From: Dermacentor variabilis
Lineage: Eukaryota > Arthropoda > Arachnida > Ixodida > Ixodidae
Assembly (NCBI RefSeq): GCF_050947875.1
Contig: NC_134570.1
Coordinates: forward strand, 226,719,265-226,783,264
Direction of reading: 5' to 3'
Length of the DNA stretch: 64,000 nt
Shown in pieces: positions 45,773 to 56,467 of the stretch. Every line of letters begins with the position of its first letter. Within the stretch, counting starts at the first letter, position 1. The notes beneath the pieces are model-generated. The model was given only the letters and a program-made list of their open reading frames with translations, had not been told where the DNA came from and made no database searches. The translations under genes and the position numbers were made by a program.

Positions 45773-46521
45773 ATCCGAACTTGTACAAGTGAAGCTAGAT
45801 TTGACTTCATGTTTATAACTATTTGCGGTGCTTTTAATTTTAATGTCACTTTGAAGGTGCCTGCAGGTTTTGCACCTAGGGCGACAACATGCTTTATTAC
45901 GGGGGAATGCTGCTGGCTGACTTTTGTGTGCACTAACATGTCTTTAAAGTTCTTGTTTCGGCGATAGGTAACCCTGGGTACATCCGGGAACGCTTTTCGC
46001 AGATGCTCGTTACTTGATAATATTGGGTGGTATTTTCTTAGGATGTTTATGTTTGGGAGTGCATTAGAATATTTTGTTATAAAGGCCGGCGGTCTGTCAG
46101 ATTCTAATGTGGGCTGTCTCTTCGCCAATTCCGACTGTCTCTCCAATCTTGACGCGGCATCATAAGCTCTATCTAGAGCAACTTGGGGATAGTTCCTTTT
46201 TGCTAGCGTTGATTTAAGGTCATTTAGGTGGTGGATATAATCGTGGTCTTCGCTGCAGATTCTTCTTGTACGTTTCGCTTGTCCAACAAAAATTCCTTGC
46301 TTGCAATGTCGCGGGGGATGACTGTTGTAGTCTAAATATTGCTGGCTATCTGTAGGCTTCCAGTAAAGTGTCGTTCTCAGTTTTCCGTTTTCTATGTAGA
46401 CCTTCGTGTCCAGAAAGTTGATCTGACTAGGAGAGTGGTGAGCAGTAAATTTAATACTCGGGTGAAAGTGATTGAAATGGCTAATTAAGTCGGTTAAGGT
46501 GCTTGTGCCGTGTTCCCATAT
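45769..46521 (-). pseudogene. PLE reverse transcriptase, C-terminal part
   Basis: Frame continuing after the solo LTR, starting IWEHGTSTLTDLISHFN and including INFLDTKVY and TLYWKPTDSQQYLDY, conserved in PLE proteins downstream of the catalytic box. It links RT to the GIY-YIG domain. The frame is open for about 250 codons until the shift at about 45770. Confidence 0.9.
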
Positions 46522-46939
46522 TGACATGTGTACTTATATTTGTCGGGCGACCACGTTTCGCCGCCTAACAAATGTTATCGCACAACGCGGGACGTGTCTG
46601 CATGTATTCGAAGTTTCTGGAAAGTTATCGATGCTTCTATCCGCTGTCTGTTGTCGCCGAACCTTGTGTTATCTGATTTCATGGCGTGACTCAAATGGTG
46701 TAGAACTTTGTAGAAGGCATGTGGGTCCCCACGAATAGTCTGGAACATTCGATGACTGCTGTATAAAAGCCGACGCGCTTGACCCGCTGATCAGATTTTC
46801 GCCGATCGCCGACCGTGTTCGCCGCTATCATTGTGCTATAAGTGTAGCCTGTCTTGTGGGCACAGGTTCGCCCTATAAAAGTTAGTTTTGTTGTTCACTG
46901 TATTGCTACTGTGTTCTTCTACGTCACCACCACGTGACA
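46522..46939 (+). repeat. Solo LTR of the Gypsy-2 family
   Basis: 418 bp, the same length as the Gypsy-2 5' LTR and similar throughout (TGACATGTGTACTTATATTT start; CACCACGTGACA end). Flanked by ATAT (46518-46521 and 46940-46943). It lies between the PLE codons for YIDDIFII and WEHG. A solo LTR arises when the two LTRs of a full element recombine. Confidence 0.93.
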
Positions 46940-48197
46940 ATATTATAAATATGTCATCAATGTAACGAAAATAGGTGTGGGGTTTTAAAGGGTAGGATTT
47001 CCGCAGGTCTGCTTCAAGCTGTCCCATGAAAATGTTCGCATACGTGGGAGCGAATGGCGTACCCATGCTAGTGCTGAAAATTTGCAGGTAGTGTATAGAA
47101 TCGAATTCGAAATAGTTGAGCGGGAGAACTAACCTAAGGAGCGATAAGTAAACTTCAGGAGCGTGCGCTTGGGAATTGATTGCGAGGGATCTAGAAACGG
47201 CTTCAATTCCTTCACTCATGGGAATGTTGGTGTAAAGGACAGAAACATCCAAAGTGACTAGAATAGCGGGGTCGGAAAGGATTTGGTTGGCGTTGATGCC
47301 GTCCATAATTCGAAGGAAGTGCGGCGTGTCTTGAATGAAAGATGGGAGGGTGGTGGGTATGTTTGACAGGTGGTGATTTAAGAATTTAGATAGTGACTCA
47401 GTAGGTGTGTTGTTATTAAACACAATAGGCCGACCTGGGATTTCTGCTGTATATATTTCTTCGACCGGAACTTTATGTATTTTAGGAAGAAGATAAAAGC
47501 GGCCTGCTGTTTTGTTCTTGGGCATCATGAAGCAATATTCAGATTGCGTGATTAGTTCCCTGGACAGGAGCTCCGCTATTGTGCTTATCACAATATTGCT
47601 GTAATCTGAAGTTGGGTTAGAGTCAAGTTTTCTGTAATGGGTGTGGTTGCTCAGTTGTTTCGAGGTTTCATTCTTGTACTTTTCTATAGGCCAGATTACG
47701 ATACTGCTGCCTTTGTCTGCTGGTTTTATTACAATATCATTCCTTTTCGCAAGTTCTTTAAGGATTTGGTGTTGAGCGAGGGTCAAATTTTTGCATTTCC
47801 AGCAATGTCGCATTGACTCTAGAATTTCCTTTGATATCAGTTTTAAGTATAAATCGAGGTCTGGGCGCTGTTCGGTTTCCGGTGTCCACGTGCTAGGTGG
47901 TCTAAGAGAGTCTCTATCTTCTTTTCCTATATCTGGTCTACCAAAAAAGAACTCCTTGATGCGCATGCGTCGTGAAAACTCTGTTATATCTTTGTGGAGT
48001 TTGTATTCATTTACTTCGTTGTTCGTCGGACAAAACGTTAGACCACGTTTCAGGAGATCAACTTCTTCGGGGCTGTGTACTAGGCTACAAGGCTGTGAAC
48101 GCTGTGTATAAGGCTTTGACCTTGTACACGGTGTTCCTTTACTCTCAATTCGACACGCTAACACATTTTCCCTCGTTTCTGCGTCCTCCTGCCTCAC
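46940..48197 (-). pseudogene. PLE reverse transcriptase, N-terminal part
   Basis: An open frame of about 420 codons: ELAKRNDIVIKPADKGSSIV, RFYLLPKIHK, RPIVFNNNTPTE, LVTLDVSVLYTNIP (catalytic aspartate), SMGTPFAPTYANIFM and FRYIDDIF (catalytic pair). These are signature motifs of Penelope RTs, which are related to telomerase. The N-terminus overlaps the terminal repeat, so the start is uncertain. It is intact up to the solo LTR. Confidence 0.93.
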
Positions 48198-48330
48198 ACC
48201 CTCTCCCCTTTAGAAGAACCCCACCTATATATACTGTGGCGAGGAAAGCATATGTCGCCTTGAAGAAGACAAGTCCACTTGTCGAAACGTTGGCTCCTGC
48301 ATTCACCTTGTTCACGTTTTGCTCATCGTC
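48112..48330 (-). repeat. PLE terminal inverted repeat, 5' side
   Basis: 219 bp, inverted partner of 45070-45288. On the plus strand it reads GAAGACAAGTCCACTTGTC followed by GAAACGTTGGC. PLE copies are known with direct or inverted terminal repeats. Confidence 0.88.
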
Positions 48331-48343
48331 TTTCATATAAGGA

Positions 48344-48955
48344 AGGAGTTTATGTCCATCAGCTGTGCAGCACAGCATCACAGTTGCATGCTGCTTCTCG
48401 TAGCCCGTAGAGTGCACCTTCACCTCCTTGGCACCTTTTTCATTCACGGTGTATGCCACTGGCATATCAAAATACACAGCCGTCTGGTTGGCGTTGCCGA
48501 TTTGCCCAAGGTTGTAGCCTGCCGCTTCTCTCTTTCGCAGCATGTAGCGCAGAAAAGCTATCAGCTTTTCTTCGGAATCGCTTGGCAGCTTCTGGGTGAT
48601 TGAAGTGCGACGTCGGAGGCTGAAGCGGAAGTGCTTCATGAATTTCTGAAGCCAGCCCCGGCTGGCTTTGAAATCCTTTGGCGTTAGGCCTCGCTCCCTC
48701 GAAAATTTCCTAGCTTTTGCTTGGAGCACTTCTGTTGTCACTGGAAGGGCCAGCTGCTCTCTGCGTCCAAACAAAGTCGGCCAACACTGTCTCCACTTCG
48801 TGGTGACGGCCTTTCTTTGGTCCGCTAAATGCCATCCTCGTTGCGGCACACGCAAAAAGCGGCTGTCGTTGTCCCCTCCAACGACGGATGTTTTTCTCAT
48901 CAACGCCGAAGTCCCGCCCAGTTTGAAAGTTTGACGATGCCTCTGTGGCTGTCAT
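48344..48955 (-). pseudogene. Tigger transposase T3, N-terminal part
   Basis: Starts near 48955 with a helix-turn-helix region (GRDFGVDEKNIRRWRGQ), shifts frame near 48760, then gives the CENP-B-type second HTH (SRGWLQKFMKHFRFSLRRRT) and the first catalytic motif GNANQTAVYFDMP (normally NADET; the aspartate is N). TVMLCCTADGHKLLPYMK follows and the PLE insertion ends it. The other half is at 44454-45015. Confidence 0.88.
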
Positions 48956-49271
48956 AACTTTTCACTTGACTGTTACTGTAGTGGCATCTCCTGCTTCGTG
49001 CCATCGCAATAACACCACGCCCCACACCGATACGGCCGACACGACACAGGTCAAAATGGCGACCTTGATTGTGTACCGTTGACTGCTGGCACGGCTAGTA
49101 GCAGCTGCGGTACTGACTTTTCTAGGTCGCGCTAGCTATGCACCATATTTAGCAGTTTCAATGAAAAACTGGCACGTTTTTTTTTTAAATCCTCGAATCT
49201 AAGCCGACCCTAGAGTTTGGAATATGATTATTTGAAAAAAACTATCGGCTTAGATTTGAATAAATATGGTA

Positions 49272-50472
49272 ATTCAACAATAGACCACTCTCGTTCTACG
49301 CCACAACAAGATGGCCACATGATCTTCCTGTAAAGCAGGAGTGTTTTGTGGGCAAAAATAATGCTGCACGCATGTTGACAGGCACTTGCAGCTTCATGTA
49401 TCTCAGGATTTCTTCCCTTTTTTTGTGCGTTTGGCCACTGAGTCAGTTCGTCATGCCGGTGAGTTGTTGCACAGTTGAATACGTAAATCGCATGAAAAAG
49501 GACAGTGGGATTGACTTTTTCCATTTCCCAAAATACGAGTAGAAGCAACAAGTGTGGGTGATGATAATGCACTGAGGTAGCCGACAGAATCTGTGGAGTT
49601 GACCTGCGTGTTTCCTGCATGCTCAAACTAAGCAGCTGCTGCTTTCAAGTTGGATGATGTTTATTTATAGTGCGAATACAGGACACAAACACGGAGATGA
49701 ATGCAGTCTCTCTTAAGTGGATATGTGGGCTGGCAGCTGTGAACATTACAAGCACTGCTCGTGTACTTCTCAGTATTGCTGCCGCAGTGACAATGAATTT
49801 GCAAAAATGACAATGAAGTACGTAAAATCCACAACCATTCTTTTTCTAGCGGGGTAGCACGTCACATGTGATGTGCACATTGCAAATCCGCAAGCACAAA
49901 CAGATGCGCAGTTTAACTGGCACATGCAACTTTGGAAGAACAAAGTCACTAAGATTTGAGGATGTATGCATAAATGAGAAGGGTTGTCCATACACTGATG
50001 CTGGCTGCCTGCACAAACCAGTCGGAGGCAGTTCGCAAGGGGCACAACGAATCTTCACATGGATGATATGAGGGAGCTATGCTCTCATGCAAAACTAAAC
50101 AACTGAGGGGTGAAAAACTAAACTTAGCATTTCAAGATGCACCTACGATGTTGCAGGATTGCCTGATCACTTTGCTCGTACTTGGGCAACAGTTTTTACA
50201 CTGCAGCCTGTTACCTTCTTCACTAGACGACATACTTCTGCCATTAGAAACAGTCTCATGATGGTGCGGAGTGAAGAAATCTTTCATATATTTAAGCTAG
50301 TTATCTGCAGTACGCGGCGTTCTATGTAGGACATTGTGCCACATGCTCTTAAGCTCTCCTAGTATAACGAGAGGTATGTGATAAGTCCGATAAAATGGGG
50401 AGTTAGCAACATGTAGCAGCTTTCTTTTCTTAAAAGAGGTCTACCTGAGTGCTGGAGTTGTATTTGAAAGCG
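49272..50472. other. Spacer with a THAP fragment
   Basis: Apart from the THAP-like frame at 49453-49542, nothing supportable was seen. Confidence 0.5.
49453..49542 (+). pseudogene. THAP-like N-terminal fragment
   Basis: MPVSCCTVEYVNRMKKDSG then IDFFHFPKYE and a stop, 29 codons. It matches the start of THAP domains (CCVxGCxNR...F.FPK), but the second zinc cysteine position is tyrosine. Beyond the stop the same frame gives KQQVWV, like the following conserved tryptophan segment. The rest is not found. It could be a relic of a THAP transposon or gene. Confidence 0.55.
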
Positions 50473-51054
50473 TGTGGGGTCTCAAACATGCTCTTTTGAC
50501 AAAGGAATGACAACACAGTAGTGCAGACAATCACAAGGGCATTTATTGCACCTTTTATACACCAATCTAGCCAGCCGAATTTTTAGCGATAGAACATGCC
50601 GATGGGGGTACGACAGATCGAGGAAGTCCGACTCACCCGTGATCAGATAGCGAGTGAATATGTTCACTCCCATGCTGGACAGCCATGCCTAATCATTTGC
50701 ATGTATGTTCACACGAATGGTGGCATATTCAAACGATCGTGTTCGTCCATTCCAATGCCCTCCTTCTAAGCCTTTCACAGGACGTGCCTACGAACGCCCG
50801 GCGAGCATGCGAAATAATGTCTACACAGCTAGGCGACCCCAAGCTAAACAAGACAGGTTTCTCACTTTTACGCCCGAGTAACCCCGATCTTAGGTGGCAT
50901 TAGCAGCGCAACACTCGCGCCATCTCTTGTACTAGTCTGCAACTAGACTGACCGCCGCTCGTGCGATGCCACACGGTGAAGCCGGATTACACGAGACACA
51001 AGCCGTGCAGGAAAAACAATATCAGGGGACACGTGTAAGTCGAGCATCCCCACA
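50473..51054 (-). repeat. Solo LTR related to the 28908 element
   Basis: Read on the minus strand it begins TGTGGGGATGCTCGAC and ends GAGACCCCACA. It shares TCCCCTGATAT, GTAATCCGGCTTC, GAGATGGCGCGAGTGTTGCG and AATAAATGCCCTTGTGATTG with the LTRs at 28908 and 30855 but is clearly diverged (582 against 555 bp). Flanks AGCG and AGTG fit a 4-bp duplication with one change. Confidence 0.87.
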
Positions 51055-51410
51055 AGTGCTGTCCCATCAATAGAGCTTATTCTCGGAGAAATAAACCAAA
51101 GATGTCTCTCCACTCAGCCCATGGCGGGTGTACTTTTCCTGGGATTCTCCAGTGATGCCAGATTTTTGCTATGCCTCAGAGGTACGAGGGCATATATTCA
51201 TAACCTTGTCAAGGTTTTGTCGTGAATTAGTTCGGTTGCACGATCAAGGTTAGAAAAACACCCACATAAGCACAGCAGAGAAGTGGCTATGTCAGGCGGC
51301 TCAACTGATAACTGTAGAAGCGTCATTCAAAATACACGGAATTGTTCTCCACTTCTGACACCATTTTTTCTACTTCCTTTTTAAATAAAAAGATCTTGAT
51401 CCATAAATAT
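51055..51410. other. Unassigned spacer
   Basis: No gene or repeat recognised between the solo LTR and Gypsy-3. Confidence 0.5.
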
Positions 51411-51570
51411 TATTGCGATATCATCGAGCGATGCTCAAGAAATGAGCCGCCGCGAGAACGACGAAGTTGGTCGGTGCGCTTGGCGTGAGCGAGTGTCGGC
51501 CTGGCTGCTTGGCTCCAGTGTAGATAGCCTGTAAATAGCCTCTTCTGTCTGTGTCTTTCCACACGCAGCA
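51411..51570 (+). repeat. Gypsy-3 5' LTR
   Basis: About 160 bp, sharing GATGCTCAAGAAA.GAGCCGCC and GAGCGAGTGTCGGCCTGGCT with the 3' LTR, which lacks a segment of about 20 bp near the right end. Confidence 0.82.
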
Positions 51571-51642
51571 TTCTGGTGGAGGTCAGCGATCCCTGTCCTT
51601 ACCACGGAACTCAGAAGTGGTCGGCACACCGAGCTTGTCACC

Positions 51643-52800
51643 ATGCCTCCCGGTGATGCGCCCACCTCTGCAACGGCTTTGGCTTGTCCCACTGCTCCAA
51701 TCGTCATGGTCACCCCACATCGCGACCCAGGTGTGTTCTCTGGCCTGGAGGGCCAGGATGTTGACGACTGGATCAAACTCTATGAACACGCCAGTGCTAA
51801 TAACAGGTGGGACCCAACGATTATGCTCGCCAATGTCATCTTTTATCTCGGCGGCACCCCACGCGTGTGGCACCAAACACATGATGACGAGATAACCAGT
51901 TGGGACAAATTCAAAGAGAAGCTATGAGAACTGTTCAGCGACCCCATTGGGCGCAAGGATGCCGTGAGAAAGGCTCTTGCGTCTCGTGTTTAGTCATCTA
52001 TGGAGCCGTACGTTTCCTACATCCTCGACGTCTTAGCTCTATGCCACAAAGCTGACGATGCTATGTCCAAAGCTGGTAAAGTGTCACATATTCTAAAAGG
52101 CATTGCCGATGACACTTTCAATTTGCTTGTTTTCGGCAACATCTCAAATCGATGCCATCATCAAAGAATGCCATCGCCTTGAACAAGCTAAGAGCCGCCG
52201 TATCACACACCACATCACGCGGCTACCCAACACTGCTGCTACGTCGACATGTGAGGGTCGACCACGTCAGACCACCACCTGTGACGACGTCACCCGTATT
52301 GTTCGCCGCGAACTTGAGGCCACCTGCTCGCCAGCTTTCTCCACGACGCCTCCCAATCCGCCAGCAACCACCATTGGGATGATTCAGGCCGTCGTCCGAC
52401 AAAAATTTGAGAACATGGGTCTGAACTCCGTGTGTTCCACATCTCCAACCCAGCGTTCCCCAGTTCTCTAGCGGCCCTCCTCGTCCTTGGCAGTCCTTTT
52501 CAGCCACATCTCGCCGCAACCCATCCGATTGGCGTAGCCCTGATGACCGGCCGATCTGCTTCCACTGCTGTCGCATCAGCCACATTGCTCGTCACTACCG
52601 CAACCGATGGCCACCACCTCCTCAGATATACACTGCCGCTTATTCCCGCACCTTTGGACCTTCCGTTCCCTATACCACCTGCCATGAATCCACTGCCGCT
52701 GATGCTCCTGCTCTGAACCTTCGGTACAGCCGCTCGCCCTCACCTCGACGCCATCAGTCTCGTTCGCCCCAACCCCGTCGCTTCTCTTCGCCACCTATCG
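51643..52800 (+). pseudogene. Gypsy-3 gag
   Basis: ATG 51643 in context CACCATGCC. Residues 25-95 are capsid-like (PGVFSGLEGQDVDDWIKLYE). In-frame stops are TGA 51925-51927 and TAG 51991-51993. The same frame continues with VSYILDVLALCHKADD and shifts near 52140 to the IVRREL region. A decayed zinc knuckle (ICFHCCRISHIARHY; last cysteine lost) lies near 52560. Confidence 0.82.
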
Positions 52801-52855
52801 CCTCCCGGATCCAGCTGGAAAACTAGGAACTGCAGCTTCTAGAGGTGAAGCTGCG

Positions 52856-53491
52856 TTGTCGACCCTGCCCTCAAATCCTCTGCTCACGTTACCCACGAAC
52901 CGAAACCTTCTTGACATTGACGTTGACAGCTATCCTGTCACGGCACTCATCGATACAGGAGCACATCTTTCAAATATGAGTGCTGCCTTCCGACGACGAC
53001 TGAACAAGCTCCTCACCCCAGCGTCGGCGTGCATCGTCCGCGTTGCGGATGGCGGTACTGTGCCTATCATCAACATGTGTACGGCACGCGTCAGCATCGC
53101 CGGCCGCCGCACTCCTGTCCTCTTCACCGTAATTGCTCATTGCCCCCACGACCTCATTCTTGGCCTCGATTTTCTCTCTGAACATTCTGCTCGTTTTGAC
53201 TGCTCTTCCAGTACTCTTCACCTTGAGTTGCCGATGCTCGCAGAACCTTCTGACACACCCCAATGCCGCTTACGTCCCACCGGCTTTCTTCGTCTGCAGC
53301 CAGAGTCAATAGCCTACATTGAACTATTGTCTTTCCCATTATTTCCTGATGGCGAGTACCTCGTCACTCCTCTGCCCAACATTCCAATAAGGTATGATGT
53401 TACAGTGCCTCACAGTATACTTAATATTACTGGGAACCGCACTCGCATGCCTGTCTGTAACTTTGGATTGGCAAAGCAAATTCTACCGTAA
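52856..53491 (+). pseudogene. Gypsy-3 aspartic protease and linker
   Basis: 211 codons. TALIDTGAHLSNMS is the catalytic site, LTPASACIVRVADGG the flap region and DLILGLDFLSEHSA the C-terminal motif. Residues after about 130 form the linker to reverse transcriptase. The frame ends just before a shift near 53490. Confidence 0.88.
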
Positions 53492-53533
53492 GGTGTTTGC
53501 CTTGCCACCGTTGATTGTCTCGGCGACCAATAA

Positions 53534-54456
53534 GTGGCAGCGTTATCGACCAATGGTTCTCGCGAGCTTAGCAGGCCCCTCGCGCCAGCCTCGGGTGCCG
53601 ATCCCAATATAAACAATATGGTTGCGTTGGACCTGTCCTCGGCGCTGGCTGAAGAGCTTTGCCCAGTATTATCACCCTACCGAGATATTTTCGACATCGA
53701 CGATCGCCCTTTAGGCCAGATGCTTGCGGTCCAGCATCGGATTCTTACTAGCGATGCTACGCCTATTCACCGACGACCGTATCGAGTTTCTGCGCCGGAA
53801 CGCCGAGTAATTCAAAATGAAGTGAACAAAACGCTAGATAAGAACATCATTGAGCTTTCTTCGAGTCCCTGGGCGTCATCTGTGGTGTTGGTTAAAACGA
53901 AGGAGGGCACGTGGCGCTTCTGTGTAGACTACCGTCATCTGAACAACATTACTAAGAAGGACAGCTACCCGCTCCACGTATAGACGATGCCCTTGACTGC
54001 CTGCACGGTTCCAGCTATTTCTTGTCTATTGATCTTCGTTCGGGATACTGGCAGATTGCTGTTGACGATATGGACAGAGAAAAAAACGCTTTCATCACAC
54101 CTGATGGCCTATACCAATTTAAAGTAATTCCGTTTGGATTATGCAACGCCCCTGCCACCTTTGAGCGTATGATGGACTCCTTGCTCCAAGGTTTCAAATG
54201 GTCCACATGCCTCTGCTACCTCGACGGCGTGATCATCTTCTTGCCAACGTTCGACACTCACCTTGAACGTCTCGCAACTATACTTGATGGATTTCGAAAG
54301 GCGAAGCTGCAACCTAACTTGTCCCAATGTCGTTTTGGCCACTGGCAAATTACTCTTCTTGGCCATCACGTTGACGCTTCCGTAGTACAGCCTGATCCCA
54401 ACAAAACTCGCGCTGTCAGAGAGTTTCTGGTTCCGAAGACAGCTGCAGACGTTTGA
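53534..54456 (+). pseudogene. Gypsy-3 reverse transcriptase
   Basis: 53534-53983: DRPLGQMLAVQHRI, SSPWASSVVLVKTKEG and CVDYRHLNNITKKDSYPL, then a one-base loss. 54022-54456: SIDLRSGYWQIAVDD, VIPFGLCNAPATF and the catalytic box CYLDGVIIF, in which the second aspartate of YLDD is glycine. That change alone should abolish polymerase activity. Confidence 0.9.
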
Positions 54457-55135
54457 AGTTTTGTAGGGCTATGCTCGTACTTTCGTCGTTTTGTTCCAGA
54501 TTTTGCGACAATTGCTAGACCCCTAACTAATTTTTGAAGAAAGGCATACAATTCTTGTGGGGCACTGGAGACGCCGCCGCCTTCTCTTGTCTCGTCACTC
54601 TTCTAACCTCACCACCCATTCTCGCCCACTTCGACCCTGATGCCCCTACAGAATTGCGTACAGATGCCAGCGGTCATGACGTAGGTGCCGTCTTAGCCCA
54701 GCGTCAGCGTGGCCAGGATCGCGCTATTGCTTATGCAAGCCGCCTCCTAGCACCATCGGAGCCCAACTATTCCATTACGAAACGAGAATGCCTTGCTGTT
54801 GTCTGGGCGGTTGGAAGTTCTGTCCTTACTTTTACGATTGCCCTTTTTCCGTAGTCACTGACCATCATGCTCTCTGCTGGCTCTCTTCGCTAAAAGATCC
54901 TACAGGCCGGCTTGGTCGATGGGCTTTGAGGCTACAAAAATTTTCATATTCCGTGGTGTACAAGTCTGGCCGCCTGCACCAAGAAACTGAAAGCTTGTCA
55001 TGTTACCCTGTTGATGACTCTGACTCCTCTAACATTGCCAGTGCTTCTTGCGTATTCTCTGTATCACAGCTGCTTCATTTCACCGACGAGGAACGCCGTG
55101 ACGCCTACATCAGAGCACTCATCGACCGTTTTTAG
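54457..55135 (+). pseudogene. Gypsy-3 RNase H
   Basis: LRTDASGHDVGAVLAQRQRG (first aspartate), EPNYSITKRECLAVVW (glutamate) and [19 protein letters not shown] (aspartate) are all present, over two frames joined near 54800. A remnant of the integrase connection follows. Confidence 0.86.
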
Positions 55136-55209
55136 CACTCTCCGGCCGATGCTACTCTACGCCTCTTCGTCCTCCACGACGCTACTCTGTGCTGTCGTAA
55201 CCTTCATCC

Positions 55210-56285
55210 GGACGGCTCTGAGTTCCTACTTGTAATACCTAAACACGTCCGCTCCACTGTTATAGAAGTGCTCCACGACGCACCAACGGCAGGACATCTC
55301 GGCGTATCTCGAACCTATGAACGTGTACGTCGCCGCTTGTGAACTGTGCCAACGACGCAAGAAGCCTTCCCAGCTCCCCGCTGGTTACCTGCAGCCGCTC
55401 GACATCCCCGCCGAGCCCTTCCATCGTGTCGGCTTAGACCTTCTCGGCCCATTTCTGGAATCTACAAAAGGAAACAAGTGGGTTGCAGTTGCGGTGGACT
55501 GTGCGACCCGCTATGCCATAACCCGCGCTCTTCCGACCAGTTGCGCAACTGATGTTGCGGACTTCCTCCTACATGATATTATTTTGATGCATGGTGCTCC
55601 ACATCAATTGCTAACAGACCGTGGCCGTACGTTTTTGGCCAAAGTCATCGACTACATCATGCGTGCCTGCTCAATACGGCATAAATTTACCACCTCCCAC
55701 CATCCCCAAACGAACAGCCTCACTGAGCACTCGAACTGCACCCTTACAGACATGCTATCCAAATATGTGTCCGACGACCACCGTGACTGGGACCTGGCTC
55801 TACCTTACATTACCTTTGCATACAACTCTTCCCGTCTCGAAACTGCTGGCTTTTCCCCGTTTTACCTCTTGTATGGCCGCGAACCAATGCTACCACTGGA
55901 CATTGTGCTTCTGTCCGCCACAGCTTCAACTAGCGATTATGCCCGTGACGCAATCGCCCATGCTGACCATGCTCGCCAACTTGCGCACGCTCGTCTACAA
56001 GTGTCTCAAGACAAGCAGAAGCGACGCTACGACCTCCGTCACCGTGATGTCCATTTTGTGTCCAGCAGCCTCGTGTTGCTTTGGTCACCTTCGCGTAAAG
56101 TTGGCCTATGTGAAAAACTCCTTTCTTGTTACACAGGTCCATATCGCATGCTCCGCAAATTGACCGATGTCACCTATGAAATCGTTCTAGCCACGCCCAC
56201 TACGTCCTCCGCTGTGACAACCAGTGACATTGTCCATGTCGCCCGACTCAAGCCCTACAACTCTCCACGCGCCTTGAATATTTAA
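55210..56285 (+). pseudogene. Gypsy-3 integrase, mostly intact
   Basis: The zinc domain starts upstream of 55317 (VLHDAPTAGHLG in another frame). The 322-codon frame 55317-56285 then carries CELCQRRK, GLDLLGPF (first aspartate), LLTDRGRTF (second), NSLTEHSN (glutamate), NSSRLETAGFSPFYLLYGRE and a C-terminal domain with TGPYRMLRKLTD. The DD35E triad is complete, making this the best-preserved integrase in the window. Confidence 0.9.
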
Positions 56286-56323
56286 CAGCACTGTGACGGT
56301 GCTTTTGCCGCCAGAGGGGGTAG

Positions 56324-56467
56324 TATTACGATATCTTCCGACGATGCTCAAGAAACGAGCCGCCGCGAGAACGATGATGAAGTTGGTCGGTGTGCTTGGC
56401 GCGAGCGAGTGTCGGCCTGGCTGCCTGCTCCAGTGTAAATACTGTCTGTGTCTTTCCACACACAACA
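56324..56467 (+). repeat. Gypsy-3 3' LTR
   Basis: About 144 bp, starting TATTACGATATC after the purine tract and ending CACAACA before ATAT. Slightly shorter than the 5' LTR. Confidence 0.8.

Larger units (their letters stand above)
45029..48331 (-). mobile_element. Penelope-like element (PLE) in T3
   Basis: A retroelement with a PLE reverse transcriptase followed by a GIY-YIG endonuclease, both on the minus strand. It is enclosed by 219-bp inverted terminal repeats (45070-45288 and 48112-48330) plus a 41-bp extra segment at the 3' side. A 12-bp duplication, TTCATATAAGGA (45017-45028 and 48332-48343), flanks it. It interrupts the T3 transposase after LLPYMK. A solo Gypsy-2 LTR lies inside its reverse transcriptase. 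Confidence 0.92.
44281..49269 (-). mobile_element. Tigger/pogo-like transposon T3, host of nested insertions
   Basis: Inverted-repeat ends: TGTATTTACTCGAATCTAGG at the left and, in reverse complement, CCATATTTATTCAAATCTAA at the right, flanked by TA (44279-44280 and 49270-49271). Subterminal TCGAATCTAAGCCGACC motifs recur at both ends. The transposase lies on the minus strand and is split by a Penelope-like element. Without that insertion T3 would be about 1.7 kb. An AT microsatellite lies near the left end (44349-44369). Confidence 0.85.
51411..56467 (+). mobile_element. Gypsy-3: full-length, decayed Ty3/gypsy element
   Basis: A 5.06-kb element with short LTRs (51411-51570 and 56324-56467), primer site TGGTGGAGGT (51574-51583), gag, protease, reverse transcriptase, RNase H, integrase and a purine tract (CCAGAGGGGG, 56311-56320). 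ATAT flanks both ends (51407-51410 and 56468-56471). The LTRs appear to begin TATT rather than TG. Stops, frameshifts and a mutated catalytic box show it is inactive. Confidence 0.9.
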
